DNA from: Breviolum minutum Mf 1.05b.01
Taxonomy: Eukaryota > Sar > Dinophyceae > Suessiales > Symbiodiniaceae
Direction: 5' to 3'
DNA length: 64,000 bases
NCBI GenBank assembly: GCA_000507305.1
Contig: DF241457.1
Coordinates: 62,001 to 126,000, forward strand
Notes under the pieces: generated by a model
What the model was told of the DNA's origin: nothing
What the model saw: only the letters and a program-made list of their open reading frames with translations
Databases searched by the model: none
Program-made: the position numbers and the translations under genes
Part shown: piece by piece, positions 44,800 through 57,657 of the stretch
Position numbering within the stretch: position 1 is the first letter of the stretch
Layout: each line of letters opens with the position of its first letter

Positions 44800-45400
44800 G
44801 CTATGACAAACATGCAGCTACACAACATACATATACAATATGGAATGTAGGAACATAAAAAAAGGTACAGACTACATCCTTCATAATACACAAAACATAA
44901 TGCATGATCAATGACCCAAAGTATGTTCCACATCGCACATAATACACGATACAATCATGCATAAGACAAAATACATTGTGCATAGCACGCGATGCTGTAT
45001 GTACATAGTACCTAGATCTGTAATGTCTATGAAAAAGTATCTGACACATGTGCACATGATACATTCATGATTATGCACAGAAACTATTGTACTTAGAATA
45101 CTCATAGTACCTAAATTTTCCAGTCATTTCCAGAAAAAATACTTCATTCCACAGGCTTCTACATGAGGTAAAAACAGTCAGAATATCAGTGGCGGCAGTC
45201 CTTGGTCTCCAGGGCATATTGGTTCAACTGTATGAGAAGGCAGCCTTGGTACCGCCGTGTGCAATGGGAAAATAGAGCCCCTAACTAGAAGCCAAAATTT
45301 GAAAGCGACACCTTTGAGGTCAACAAATGTGCTTTTCAAGTGTCAGAGCTGTCAGTGTCTTCCCCCTCCAGATGCTGAATAAGATGATTATCTCTCAGTG
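44800..45400. other. Intron-like, CATA/ATAC-rich
   Basis: 44790-45110 is enriched in ACATA, ATACA and CATGAT words; no exon seen. Confidence 0.3.
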
Positions 45401-45405
45401 TTCAC

Positions 45406-45647
45406 CAACATGAGTTGACAATTCCACCAAGTAACTATTGAAGATCAAGATGGCTAAAGGAATGAAATTGTGTAAGAAATGATCCCAATGTGATAGGCCA
45501 CTTCGCGTCACATATAGCCATGGGATGATCAAGGTCGAATCCGTCAGAATGAGAATACTATGAACAGCTCTGAGGCCAATGGTGCGGATCCATAGACTAC
45601 ATGGCTTCGGACATGCCCACGTCATTGCATGAGTCAAAGCACAACAC
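45406..45647 (-). CDS. Candidate exon: two membrane helices
   Basis: Acceptor ACTGGCTTAG|G opens CALTHAMTWACPKPCSLWIR, TIGLRAVHSILILTDSTLII and HNFIPLAILIFNSYLVELST; possible donors are CATGTTG|GTGAAC and TTACTTG|GTGGAA. Hydrophobic throughout. Phase to the upstream exon is not resolved. Confidence 0.45.
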
Positions 45648-45908
45648 CTAAGCCAGTTGCCATACACCAGAAATCTCTAGTATGGCATTTTTTTTCAAAT
45701 CAAAGTTGCATATTAAGCCATTGATATTTCGAAACGATACATATGTGACCATGTACTTTACAAAAGTATACAGGATTAGCTCCTTATACCTGACCCTAGA
45801 ACAGGTGATTTCTGTCACCAACGTTGGGGTTTCTCAACTGATGGAAAAATAGGAATCAACTTTCGGCACCTTTCCAGGGGCATTAGTTTTTTACGGAGGG
45901 TTTTTTAC

Positions 45909-46118
45909 ATGCTAAATCTATCCAATGATCATATAAAAGATTGCCAATGATCATCCTGGGCAACATCGTCAGGATACAGCAAAAGGACATGGCGCTCATC
46001 AGTTTCTCGGGCGCATGTTCGCGCAGATGCTGCATCCACAAGGCGGCACAAATGGCTCCGAGGCCAAGGCCCAAGGAACAAGGAACAATCATCGTAGGCA
46101 TTGCAGCTTTCAGAAGCA
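45909..46118 (-). CDS. Candidate exon: two membrane helices
   Basis: Acceptor CGAGTATCAG|TG starts in phase 1, exactly completing the donor of the RLWCVYE exon. Peptide: LLKAAMPTMIVPCSLGLGLG, AICAALWMQHLREHAPEKLM, FCCILTMLPRMIIGNLLYDH. The probable donor is TTAGCAT|GTAAAA. Confidence 0.5.
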
Positions 46119-46400
46119 CTGATACTCGAGGCTTTGTCGGCATGATGACGGTCTTCTGATACTCGGTTCCTGCCCACAATTTTGTAAAAATCCCAAGGGG
46201 AATGATGATAAGTTGGTGAGGTCAAAGGTGAAGGTATCACTTGAGGTACTGAGGCTCCTTATGCTCAAGTGATATTTTCAAAAAGGAGTCAGAGACCAAA
46301 ACAGAAAAAACAGCTACATTACACCATCACCCCTTCCAAATGACTTGAGTTACTTGAGTTTATCAAGCTTCCTGTTAACGCCACATGTACCACTTTTTAC

Positions 46401-46588
46401 CCCCAGCCACTCCTAAATATGCTTCATAAACACACCAAAGGCGACTGTACACCGAGATGGACTTGTTAGGAATCACCAGCACGTGAGAGGATCTTTGTAG
46501 TGCCAGTGCGAAAGGAGTTGCCAGAAGGTCCGTGGCTTGCAGCCAACTGTCAACGCTGTTTTGTGGATTGGCCAAAAGACAAAGATAC
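46401..46588 (-). CDS. Exon of an RLWCVYE-motif membrane protein
   Basis: Acceptor GACGTTGAG|G and donor GCTGGGG|GTAAAA enclose 188 bp. Peptide: CLLANPQNSVDSWLQATDLL, PFALALQRSSHVLVIPNKSI, SVYSRLWCVYEAYLG. The (S)RLWCVYEA motif after a short beta-strand-like segment (HVLVIP) is characteristic of a large TIR-like dinoflagellate family, usually followed by membrane helices, as here. Biochemical role unknown. A palindromic element (46611-46736) sits just upstream of the acceptor. Confidence 0.6.
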
Positions 46589-46610
46589 CTCAACGTCAAT
46601 GGTTGTTGCC

Positions 46611-46736
46611 GGTTCCCTTAATAGGTGGTAAATGATATATAATCACCCAATTGGCCATAAATATATATATAAGTGGTATATAAGTGGTATATACTGCCAA
46701 TTGGGTGATTATATATCACCTACCATTAAGGGAACC
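46611..46736. mobile_element. Long palindromic MITE-like element (family E)
   Basis: Arms of about 40 bp: GGTTCCCTTAATAGGTGGTA at the left and TACCATTAAGGGAACC at the right, continuing through ATATATAATCACCCAATTGG and its complement. The loop holds two copies of AAGTGGTATAT. No clear target duplication. Confidence 0.7.
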
Positions 46737-46739
46737 AAA

Positions 46740-47787
46740 AACAGCTATTGACAACGGTTCTGCAAGAAAACGCTGCAAAAGAACTTGTTGACCAAATCAT
46801 GAGTTCATCCCTTGAGTACGTTTCTTGGACACATCTCTAGGACACGTCCTTGGAAGGCACAGACACATCGAAGCGTCACGCCAAACGACGTTCCAAGTAC
46901 ACTCCACAGGAACGAAAATGTGATACATCACACAATACTGCTCCTGCTACAGTTTTCTTAAACGTTGCCAGGCAAAATGCACACCAAAGGCCGCACCTGG
47001 TAGGAACTTAGCAACGCAACTGCACACGCTCAATCCCTTGCGCCCGAGCTATAGAAAAACCAAAAAGTACTGCCCCTGCCATAAAATTTGTCATGCAGCA
47101 GAACTTTAGCATTCGACAGAATCCGACCGGCACAGCGAGAACACTTTAAAACGTCATATTTTCGGAGTCCAAAAGATACAAATAGAATCAAAACACTTAC
47201 AAAGTATGACACCCGGCACCCGCCACAAAACAGGCAAAACGCAATGGAAATGTCAAACATTTCCCCAACATGAATGCCATTCAAAATCCAATAGAAACAA
47301 ACAGGTATGACCCACAGAATGCTGAATTGTGCACTTGAGGAAATTCAGCTTCCCAAGGACGACTGCAAATTCATGGGCGACTACCATAAAAAATGCCAAT
47401 CCAGAAAATGTGCTAAATTCTGCACCTGTCACTCAAAAACCGTTTGTTGGGGGGCATCATGTCCATTTCATAATCCTTGAACGCAGGATTAGCAACCTCA
47501 CAGCATTCTGACAATGGGCTGCCGAATCATCCAACACTGAGTGAACTCATCCCATACCATTCTCTAAGCATCACGGAATTCCCTCATTTCCATGGTACAT
47601 GTTGTGTAAGCCATGCCCACGAGGCCATCCTTGTTGTACCAAAGTGGCCAACTCAAAAATGCCTCAGCAAGGGAATCCGATACAGCAGATACACCCCTCA
47701 CAACAGACAGGTAATCTGAAGGCACTTCACCCATCAAATCTGACGAAAATCTCCCCGCCTTCAGCCCAAGCATGAGAGATGAAGACA
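46740..47787. other. No confident exon
   Basis: Short coding-like frames on both strands without good borders (47090-47280, 47480-47720). Confidence 0.25.
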
Positions 47788-48123
47788 TCACAGCTGAGTC
47801 CTTCGGGATGTTTCATCAAAGCATAGCTCATACCACCCGCCTTCAATGTCACGGGTTTCCTTGGGAGAAGCTTCCCCGACAAGGAAAGGGAGAAACAAGC
47901 GAGAAAAATGTGGAAAAGGAAGATACTTAGATGTTATCATGTGGATGAGGCGTTGTTTTGATGGATAGAGTTCTCGGGTGTCATTGCCGAAAGATACACC
48001 CGTAAAGATCATGAATGAGAGCCATTTTACTCTGCTTTCTATCAGGGCTGAATCAAGCACCGCATACCATGCTGTAGAGGCATTGAGAAAACTGAGGATT
48101 GTGGGGATTGTGGATGTACACTC
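47788..48123 (-). CDS. 112-codon frame starting at a MITE-borne acceptor
   Basis: ACTTTTCAG|GAGTG at the end of the family D MITE opens a frame that stays open to a stop at 47788: TILSFLNASTAWYAVLDSAL, IESRVKWLSFMIFTGVSFGN, PKETRDIEGGWYELCFDETS. An internal acceptor (AATCCTCAG|TTT) is possible. It is long for a chance frame in this composition. Function unknown. Confidence 0.45.
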   Translation of the reverse strand, partial: ECTSTIPTILSFLNASTAWYAVLDSALIESRVKWLSFMIFTGVSFGNDTRELYPSKQRLIHMITSKYLPFPHFSRLFLPFLVGEASPKETRDIEGGWYELCFDETSRRTQL

Positions 48124-48218
48124 CTGAAAAGTAACATAGCACCTGAAATAGGGCATCCCAAAAGGAAACTAGTCTTCCAACCATCCATTTTCAGGTGCTA
48201 TGTTAGTTTCAGGGAGGG
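48119..48218. mobile_element. MITE family D, copy 4
   Basis: The 100-bp element is flanked by TA on both sides. Arms CACTCCTGAAAAGTAACATA and CCCTCCCTGAAACTAACATA; inner GCACCTGAAA...TTTCAGGTGC. It shares its core with copy 2. Confidence 0.8.
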
Positions 48219-48245
48219 TAAGTTTGTTGAATTTTTCAAACAAGT

Positions 48246-48440
48246 TCATGTCTCACTGGCCAATGCTCCATGGTCCACGACCATCCAGTAATGTCTGAAC
48301 TGTTGTGATGATTTGGTGAAAAACACATCTTGTGCGTTCTCCTCAAATGTCGAATTTATCTTATAGCTTGCTTCCAACGAACAGAGGCCCTCCATGTTTT
48401 CAACCAACCAAACCCACACGTTGGACTCAACAACTTCCAA
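48246..48440 (-). CDS. Candidate exon, overlaps the next frame
   Basis: The frame reads EVVESNVWVWLVENMEGLCS, LEASYKINSTFEENAQDVFF, HYWMVVDHGALASET and stops at 48246. It begins where the frame of 48427-48590 ends, in another register, with about 14 bases of overlap and no room for an intron. Confidence 0.4.
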   Translation of the reverse strand: MEVVESNVWVWLVENMEGLCSLEASYKINSTFEENAQDVFFTKSSQQFRHYWMVVDHGALASET

Positions 48441-48590
48441 GTTTCACATATTGCTCATTCACCTCATAAAGGTTGGGACCATAGTTGGGATCATCATGAT
48501 TAGGATTCGCGTTGGGATCCACAATGAGGCCTCCAATCCACAATTTTCGGATTTCGGCCACAAACTTCTGAAAGTCCTCGATGGGCATAT
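48427..48590 (-). CDS. Candidate exon, Asp/Asn/Pro-rich
   Basis: Acceptor TTGTCATCAG opens MPIEDFQKFVAEIRKLWIGG, LIVDPNANPNHDDPNYGPNL, EVNEQYVKLGSC-stop. Good acceptor with a pyrimidine tract. It is followed at once by a second frame (48246-48440), suggesting an indel or a true end. Confidence 0.45.
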
Positions 48591-48699
48591 CTGATGACAA
48601 GCAAGCGTTGAAAAAATATCTGACGGGCATATGTTGAAAGATATAGGCGGTAGACATTCATAGTGGATAAAGAAACTTGCCATGTTTATCAGGAAATAG

Positions 48700-50770
48700 C
48701 TGTTCAAATCGCCACATCTTTAGTAGCTTCCTTCGTCTTTTTATGTGAGATGTCCAGGATGAAACACTAGAGGTTGGAAATCTGAAGCTTGTTTCTGCAG
48801 ACAAAAATTATAAGCTTTTCAGCCAATTTTTGCCCTGGGCCTTGTAGGTGACGCACCAATTCTCTGGAGAAACTTTCTGATGAAGCTCCATGACGAAAAC
48901 AAGACATGGATGATGGAAATGTGGTCGTGTGATTAAAATCTTCAACAGCTCGTCATTGGTATGGTGTTTCCTTTCATCTTCAAGTCAAGGTGTCCAGATG
49001 TCTGATGTACTCCAGGAATCAGCGTGGAAATGAGGCAAAGGTTTTTCAGGAAGCATGGAAATACCCGGAGGATGCATCGATACATAATCAATCTGACGTG
49101 TTCGATCCAAAGCTTAATCTCTGGAGCTTGAAGACTGTTTTCCGCATAACGGTCTTCTGAAATCCAGTGAGTCCAGGAATAGAAACTCACTCTTGAGAAA
49201 TAATTACAGTATATAAATAGCCATGTCTCAAACATGTTGCTCAATATTTTTCTACATAAACAAGATTCCTTGAAACAAATTCAAGACCTCAATTTCTTCC
49301 AATTCAAGATGGGCAGCTTCAAGTTGTACCACATACCCACCTAAGTTGGGTCTCCCCGCGCCACCCAAGGAAAAACCCCTCGGGGGATCTGACCTCAAAG
49401 GAATACCCCAACAGCAACTTGCTGTTCTTGTTGCCTTAAAAAGCTTGCATATTATATTTTCAAGATTCCCAGATTCGTAGATGGATTTCTGCTTACAAAA
49501 ACCTTTAAAAAAACGACTTCCGTTTTCGGTTTTTTCCGGGTTTTCATGGGTTGAGTTGCAGGCCACACGTCCACAGCAGGTTTTGGAGCCTCACCCAAAG
49601 GGGCTCTGTACAGCAGCAAGGCGCTTTTTGAAAGATTTTGACCACTTTTTTTTCGGATCATTCATAGATATATCTATACATCTATGGTTTTGGGCAAAGT
49701 TTTCATTTTTGTAAAATCACCACCAAGTCTTCGATCCATCTGGGTTTTTCTACCGTCACACCATCAAAGACTGAGCTCCTTCGTGGGCGCGACGTTCGAG
49801 CCCTGTTCGGTGAAGCCAGGAAAACGTAGGTGGCCAGAAAAGAGACTCTCTCACTCAGCCAATCAACCCTGAAAAATAAAAGTTTGAACTTTATTTTCCC
49901 TACTAAATATGTAGTCCCAAAAAATTTAGACTGTAGCCATTGGCCAAGTAAGCGTTTAAAAAGAACATAGCCAACATGAATCCTGAAAAGTGCCTATAGA
50001 ATATATAGTTCCTTTGCTTAACATCTTTTCAGTGATGGTTTTTTTGTAGGTTCTACACGAGTGTAGAGTCGGATTCTGGATGAAATGAAGTCTGGATTTT
50101 GTTAGCTTCTAATGATTCTCTTATTCAAAAAAATGGATCCATGAATTGATGGATCTACCAATCCTTGTGTTTTCTTCGAAGGCAGCAAGAATTGGAATAC
50201 TATTCCATTTTGGATGCACCCAACAGTTCACTTCAGAGGGTGAGCCCATCATCACGTCAAAAGTGAAACAAAGAGGTTGAAAGTCACATACTGCACTCTT
50301 TTTCTTGCCAACTTTTCAAGTCATTTCTTCCCAGTGCATCCCCAACTTCTTGTCACCTTCGCAACCAGTTGTTCACTAACGTCCCCGACAGACGTGCCAG
50401 ATCTCGTCCAATTTTTGCTTCAAAATCCAATCGCTCCTTTGCCTCAGCAACAGTTTGGCACGAAAAAAAACGGCCTTACTTTCTATTGAATCCTCGTTGT
50501 TTAGGGATCCTTATAATGGTTTGTTATTCCAAAAAAAAAATGGGTAGGATTTCATCCCCTATATACCCTAAACAACCAGGGTTGATTTCATTGCTCATTT
50601 GCATCCCCACGAGTCATCTAATCATACATATCCAATCAGTTTTGGGGAAGATCACTTCTGGTTTACTTCATTTCCTGCGTGTATTGGCTGTATCCAAGGA
50701 AAAATACAGTCCACTTCCGTGAGTTGAAAGTGTTGCAGTATGGAATTCTCTTTGAAAAGAATTTGAGGAA
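48700..50770. other. No confident exon
   Basis: A GC-richer patch at 49530-49660 is open on the minus strand (SALLLYRAPLGEAPKPAVDV) without a clear acceptor. The remainder shows nothing. Confidence 0.25.
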
Positions 50771-51750
<980 letters not shown>

Positions 51751-51914
51751 CTACTTGACATCTTCAAGGCCTAAGCTATGTTAATCTTTCTTACATTTAT
51801 GGTATGTGTCCTTAACAAGGAAAAGTCATCAGAAGTTTCATCAACTGTTGGGGTATCCTGGTTTGCCACCCCAACTCTTGTAGCTCATTTTTTCACCTGC
51901 AGAGTGCTTTTTAC

Positions 51915-51972
51915 CACTTGGAGACATTGCTTTTTCCCAAGTGGGAAGCCTCTCTGCGTGTAGGACTCGTCT
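51915..51972 (-). CDS. Candidate micro-exon
   Basis: TTGCTTTTCGCAG acceptor and CCAAGTG|GTAAAA donor enclose 58 bp: TSPTRREASHLGKSNVSK. Good borders, too short to identify. Confidence 0.35.
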
Positions 51973-52529
51973 CTGCGAAAAGCAAGGTACAGAGATTGGA
52001 GTGGACTTGTGACTGGTTCATCATCACCAACAAAGTTGCCAGTTTCCTGCTGCCTTTTTGGGACTGTTTACATACAAACTGTAATAATTATGTAATAATT
52101 CAACTTGAGTTTCCAACATCTGTCTAGCCTGAAGGGAGTCTTTGTCTAAGTTTCAGCAATATCAAAATCATCGTCAAATCAAAGGTATACCCTTCAAAGA
52201 CTTGCTCCCTTGATGACTTTAATCCTTATATTTCTCAGCCAACGGATGCATCACCATGCTTAAAAAAGGGAGCCCTGCTCCGAAGCAAACCAAAAAAGGA
52301 AAGAAGAAACAATACCCCAGTACATACTAAGGCTTTGTTTCTCTCCCAGTGTCACAAACTTGGTAAACTCCCTAAACATGTTTCTGAATCTCTGCGTCTG
52401 TTGATCCATCCCTTACCACGAGTTCCTGTCTCTGCCTACAGAAAATCCACGTACATTTTTGAGCCGGAGCCGCAACAGCATCTCTGTCAACAGCTCTGCG
52501 AACTTAAATGATCTGCTATATACTTGCAG

Positions 52530-52742
52530 TCAGAAAAAATGTCCTGTTGCGATATTCATATGGTTTCTATCAAAGGTCTGTGCATCAGTGAGCCCGTTTG
52601 ATCTTATAGTTTTGGTGCGTGAAGCCCATGGAACAAAACGCCGGAACAACTCTGACTTGGATTTGTCATAACTGTCAACCTGATGCAGGGCAAACCAACT
52701 CCAGTCTTGGAACCTTGGGTTAAGGTTCCAGCATTCAGCCAT
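52530..52742 (-). CDS. Candidate 70-codon ORF
   Basis: ATG at 52742: MAECWNLNPRFQDWSWFALH, QVDSYDKSKSELFRRFVPWA, stop at 52530. A plus-strand frame overlaps (52459-52671). Unknown; could be an exon. Confidence 0.3.
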   Translation of the reverse strand: MAECWNLNPRFQDWSWFALHQVDSYDKSKSELFRRFVPWASRTKTIRSNGLTDAQTFDRNHMNIATGHFF

Positions 52743-52749
52743 TGCAAAG

Positions 52750-54310
52750 AAAACAACATCAAAATATACCTTAAGTGTAACAGTTGAGCCAACAATATTG
52801 CATACCTTGATATGTGTATATATATAAGCATGTATGGGATCTTGGAACGGTTTTTATCCCCAATAGCGCGTTCAGACCTTGATTCACACACCAAACCCCC
52901 TTTCCCCAGCAACCACATCGAAGCCTTAGCAGCCACTGCTGCTTGGGGAACAAAAAGGTCTACAAAACAGCAGCACGTCTACCGGCCACCCTGAAATACA
53001 GGGTTGTTGACATGTACATCCCAAGATATTCAGCCCAACTGCTTTGATATGTACTGTGGGTGTATATTTCATGCTGTCATGCGTTGTGTGCATGATCATC
53101 TGAAGCAATCAGTTCTTTTAAGGTCAAGTCCAAGACCACAAAGGTTTTGTCTCCTTCATGGTCATTGTTAACATTACCGATTTTTTTTCAGGTTTGCAGT
53201 GCAGTTTCTATTTCTTTGGCCGCTTGGCCTACACATGTATATCTATATACATATATTTCTATATTGTTCCATGTCATTGGCCCAGCAACATACGCCCCCT
53301 TTCTCGGAGAAAATTGTTATTTGTTGAAATAACCTTTGATCATCATTTTCCAAGATGTATATAATTCTCGCCTCCTTTTATATTCTTATTGCTCATGCAT
53401 GATACCCGTACTGTCATTGCAACACCATTGCCAAATACACTTTCTGAAACAAAATGATGTCATGCACAACAAAGCCATATAATAGATTGATACATGCGTA
53501 GGATGGTTTTCTGCAAACTACAAGAGAAGAGCTGCAGCACAATTTCCAATTTTCATGCTGCGCCATTGGAAATTGTCCTTTACCTTTTGGCAATCGGGGC
53601 TATTGTGTTGAAACTTACGTGAGGTACCATGCAAGCAAAGTTTTTTCAACAAGCATTGGAAACTTTGTCAACATGTTTCCAGCAGCTAAGCAAAGGGCAA
53701 CAGATTTCCAGGAGACGCATGTAACCAGGACATGCTTATAAGCACCACCACCTGCTTATAAGCATGGGTTTTTCTTCTCAAGACTGAGAAAGCTAGGATG
53801 CCTTCAAGCAAAAAAACATGACACTCACGGTCCATTCAGTCCATTTCCCTATCGATGTATATATATATATATAAATCACAAAGTGGATGAGAGCATGAGA
53901 GAGTCCCTATTTCCTGATTTTTCTGACCCATCTGAGCCTGCAAAAAACTAAGGAAAATAGGAGATTTTAGGGAGCCTCGCAGGTGTTGTTTGCCACTTTG
54001 CTACAAGAGAAATAGATGGAATTTTTTGACCCTCTCAATTTCTTGGCGGAAGTGAGCTATAGAAGATGCTTTGATGTGCTTTGGTCACGTGCTTTGAAGA
54101 TTAGGTGGTTGAATGAAGTTGAGTTGAATATTCATTAAATTGATATTGGGACAATCATGCTATACCCTGATGTATTCATCGTATTCATCTGCTTCATGAG
54201 CACGAATGGAAAGTAGCAAAGGTACTCCCCCCATAGAAAACCCCTAGATTTGTGAGACGACCTCCATTGGGGCTCGGATCTTATCCAGTACCCATATATA
54301 TGGTATATAT
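52750..54310. other. No gene recognised
   Basis: AT-rich, with (TA)n runs at 52818 and 53855. Direct word repeats such as CTTATAAGCA (53734 and 53752) occur. Confidence 0.3.
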
Positions 54311-54314
54311 ACCT

Positions 54315-54415
54315 GAGTGTTTCCAAAAATAGGGGTACCCCAAAATGGATGGTTTATAATGGAAAACCCTATTAAAATGGATGATTTGGGGGTACCCCTA
54401 TTTTCGGAAACACCC
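54315..54415. mobile_element. MITE family A, copy 3
   Basis: The 101-bp palindrome has ends GAGTGTTTCC and GGAAACACCC, with ACCT duplicated on both sides. The interior is nearly identical to copies 1 and 2. Confidence 0.85.
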
Positions 54416-54419
54416 ACCT

Positions 54420-55775
54420 ATATTCCTTGAAGAGTTCAATCTTTCCACGCTGTTCACAACTACCGGCTCAAAAGTGGCCAGAATCTTTCCGACCACATTA
54501 GAAAACCTGCACCGACGAAGGCTACCAAAAACCCTGCTATCAACATCAACCAACTCAATAAACTCTATGGTACTAGCATAGTATATATATATAATGAAAG
54601 ATAGAGCGGATTCTAGGATTCAACTCATACAAGAAAAATCAGATTCACTATTCATTTGTAGATTCCTACCTCTTTTTGGTAGCCTTCAAAGCTTCCGGTG
54701 CATTTGAAAACCACGGGGTTTTTTGGGAGTCCTCCCGCCAGCATGTGTTTTTGCTGGGCGAATTTCCGGGGCTCAAAAAATCAGCCAATGCCCGTCTCAA
54801 CCGCGTTCCTCTGTGTCAGTATCTGGAGACTTGGTGGCCAGCAACTCCTCAAAAACAGTGTGATGACATCCACTTACCCCTTGTTTCAAAAAGTTGATTT
54901 CTCGTTAAAAACTAAGAAAAGATCCTGTCACGTTTGTCAACCCTGTTTTTTCTCTTCTGTCATCTTCCTGCTTTACCGTTTTCATCAACATATTTCACTG
55001 TTCCATCAAGACTGCAATTCCCGCAACACAACACAGCCCGCTAATCATTGGCCTACGTTAGCAATGCAAGCCTATGTTAGACATGCAAGCCTAGTGAAAC
55101 TCCAGTTCACCCAAATTACAAATCCACCAAAAAGACATATTTGCGGAAAACACCATTGAACCCACACTGTTGCAACCAAGATGCATAGTCATTGTTACTA
55201 GCACGAAATTCCATCTGAAACGCTAGCAATGTGAGTAGCCTCAGGGGCTGCTTGAAGAGTGGGAAAATCGGATGATCTTCAAAATTGGTCACTTGGTCTT
55301 TTTAATTGAGGCATACCCTCCCCAGTACTCCAGGAGAATTACACACGGATATATATAGATGTGTTTTCGCTTTTCCTCAGTATCCCCCCCAAAAAAAAAA
55401 ACACACGCCAAGGAACGCCAGGAAATAGAAGACTGCAGCCTTAGCAAATGAATGCATTTCGAGTTTGATCTTTCAAAAGGACAGCCTGAAACAGACTAAA
55501 CCAAGCCAAGCCTTGTGCTAGAAAGATTGATTCCAAGAAAAAGTCGATTTTAAAGATGTGAAAAAGACATGTGTGAAAATCCTTCATTTCCAAGACTTTA
55601 AGACCTGAAAGCTTGCGATACTGAATGTTTGGAGCACACAATCTGAACTGCTTGGCGTCACCGCGGGGGTCCGTGTCAACAATGAGCCATCGTGATCCAG
55701 GAATCCATCACCCACCACGATAGCTTGCCACCAAAGGCACCCAGAATAGCATTTGCCTGGAACCAAACGGATTAC
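54420..55775. other. No confident exon
   Basis: A plus-strand frame at 54698-55159 is long (153 codons) but has no splice-like context; several minus-strand frames overlap at 55560-55760 (see rejected items). Confidence 0.25.
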
Positions 55776-55911
55776 CTGTAGCAGAGCTATGAATTCGCAG
55801 TTTGCCTTTCTGCCTTTCTGCCCCACAAATGCCACGTGGGAACTCATGAAAACCAATTTCCGGAATCCGAGTGCCTGCTAAAAGTTTCATTTTTTTTCCC
55901 CATCTCTGTTC
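55776..55911 (-). CDS. Candidate exon, unknown gene
   Basis: Acceptor CATATTAATCAG|GAA and donor GCTACAG|GTAATC enclose 136 bp: EQRWGKKMKLLAGTRIPEIG, FHEFPRGICGAERQKGKLRI. Consistent borders; basic peptide. Confidence 0.45.
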
Positions 55912-56130
55912 CTGATTAATATGCACTCCCTGTGGCGGCCACTGCGGCAAAACCATTCACTTTTTTATTGGAGTTCCATGTGTATACATGTATGTATATA
56001 TATATATACATATACATATATGTATATAACGCTTCTGATTTACATACAGTTTTTTCCCACGGGCTGACCAATATATCCTGTGTCATGCTTTGGGAGAAGT
56101 AAGGCCAGCACGTGCAAGCTTCCTGGTTGA

Positions 56131-56226
56131 TGTATGTATGTATGTATGTATGTATGTATGTATGTATGTATGTATGTATGTATGTATGTATGTATGTATG
56201 TATGTATGTATGTATATATATATATA
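56131..56226. repeat. (TATG)n microsatellite with (TA)n end
   Basis: About 21 TATG units followed by TATATATATA. Confidence 0.95.
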
Positions 56227-56229
56227 TAA

Positions 56230-57455
56230 ATTTTGATATATCATATATACACGCGATTGGATGCGTGGTTGTTTTTTCGATATCTCATATGATCGTTGCT
56301 GGGGTTGGACAACAAACAGTATACTGCTGTATACTGTATGGTCTATTAGCATTGGTTCACATTACAACCCAACAATCACTATCTCAACATGCGAGGTATA
56401 GTAACTTGAAACCACATCCCTCCCCCCCAGTTGTTGGGCACTTGGATCTGTCAACGCCACTAACCTCAGCAAGTTCGACGATATGATGTCACCTCCATGT
56501 ATGGATTGGCTAAATCCAATGGAGACTACCCTGATTTTTTTGAAACCTACGCAGTTCACACATTTTCAGCTGGCAATCTTTTTTTTGGCTTGAGTTGAAT
56601 CCGGAAGGGATATCCGTCGAACAACTGAGCAAGGTGCGGAAGGGATTGAAGACTATTGTGAAGATGGTAGTGCTTCTCTTTTGAGAAGCCCAAAGTGTTC
56701 AACAACTCCTGGATTGAAGGTTGAGGGTTTTTTTGAGCTTTGATGAGATTGAAGCAGCAGCATGTCCGTTTTTTGTTGGGCTTTACTCCTCCGTTGGTCA
56801 AAAAATTGGCAGGTGTTGGTCAGAATATCAAGCCGCCTGTGAAAACATGTGGACCTGCCAATCCAAGGAATCCAAGGTGCAAGGCATATAAGGGGAGAAG
56901 CTTTGGCTTTCCTAGTGTTGACAATTCTGGAAACAAAAATTATGTTAAAGGTCATCCCAAGAAAAAACAAGACATCTTCCTGAGGTTTATGTATAACATT
57001 TGGACGGACGGATACATATAGAATATCCATGTTTTTTCAATTTCTATGGAGCAGGACAAGAAACAAACACATAGAATATTCCCCCACCCCCCAGTTCTCC
57101 GCCTCTTTCCCCTTTACCATCCACTCCCGGCATGGGTGGACCCTTATGAACCCAAAAAAAATGATTTTTTGTGAAAGGTTTTACAAAATCGAAAGTAACT
57201 GAAAAGTTATTCTTTGTTTTGTCTTTTATTTCCTCTTGCCAGCTGTTGGTGCCGTTCTTTTTTCATGAGGTAATTGCTGAATTCGTTTTGCCTAAAAAGT
57301 ATCTTCCAGAATTGGAATAAATATTCTATGTTTTATTTTTCATATTCTATGTATAGGTGCTTTTCCAATTCTTGATACGCTCTCGGGACAATGTTTTTCC
57401 CAATTCCATATTCTATGTATTCGGGCAACCTCATAAGTATCAAAGAAAGTAATAT
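56230..57455. other. No confident gene
   Basis: Minus-strand frame 56653-57030 (125 codons, RRLDILTNTCQFFDQRRSKA) competes with a plus-strand frame; no splice or start context decides. Confidence 0.25.
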
Positions 57456-57459
57456 AGTA

Positions 57460-57543
57460 ACCCCCCCGAAAATTAACATGTCCCCTGGAAAGGAACCATT
57501 TTCTGAGGGAAATGTTGATCTTCCAACAAGCAATTCTCCGAAG
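57460..57543. mobile_element. MITE family D, truncated copy 6
   Basis: TA then ACCCCCCCGAAAATTAACAT and an interior ending TTGATCTTCCAAC, aligning with the left three-quarters of copy 2. The right end is missing. Confidence 0.5.
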
Positions 57544-57657
57544 ATATATCAAAATTTCAGGGAAATAATACAGTCGTGATGTGTCCACTACTACAAATTC
57601 CGGTCCTCAGTCAACTGCCGCAACAGCACTGCCTGCACCAGGTATTTCGACCCGCAT

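Noticed and set aside
54698-55159. 153-codon plus-strand frame
   Set aside because: No start context, splice borders, compositional shift or recognisable motif; opposite to the strand of the supported exons.
55560-55700. Attractive peptide PGSRWLIVDTDPRGDAKQF
   Set aside because: A TGA closes the frame just upstream and no acceptor lies between that stop and the peptide, so it cannot be an exon as it stands. It is a reminder that peptide appearance alone is weak evidence here.
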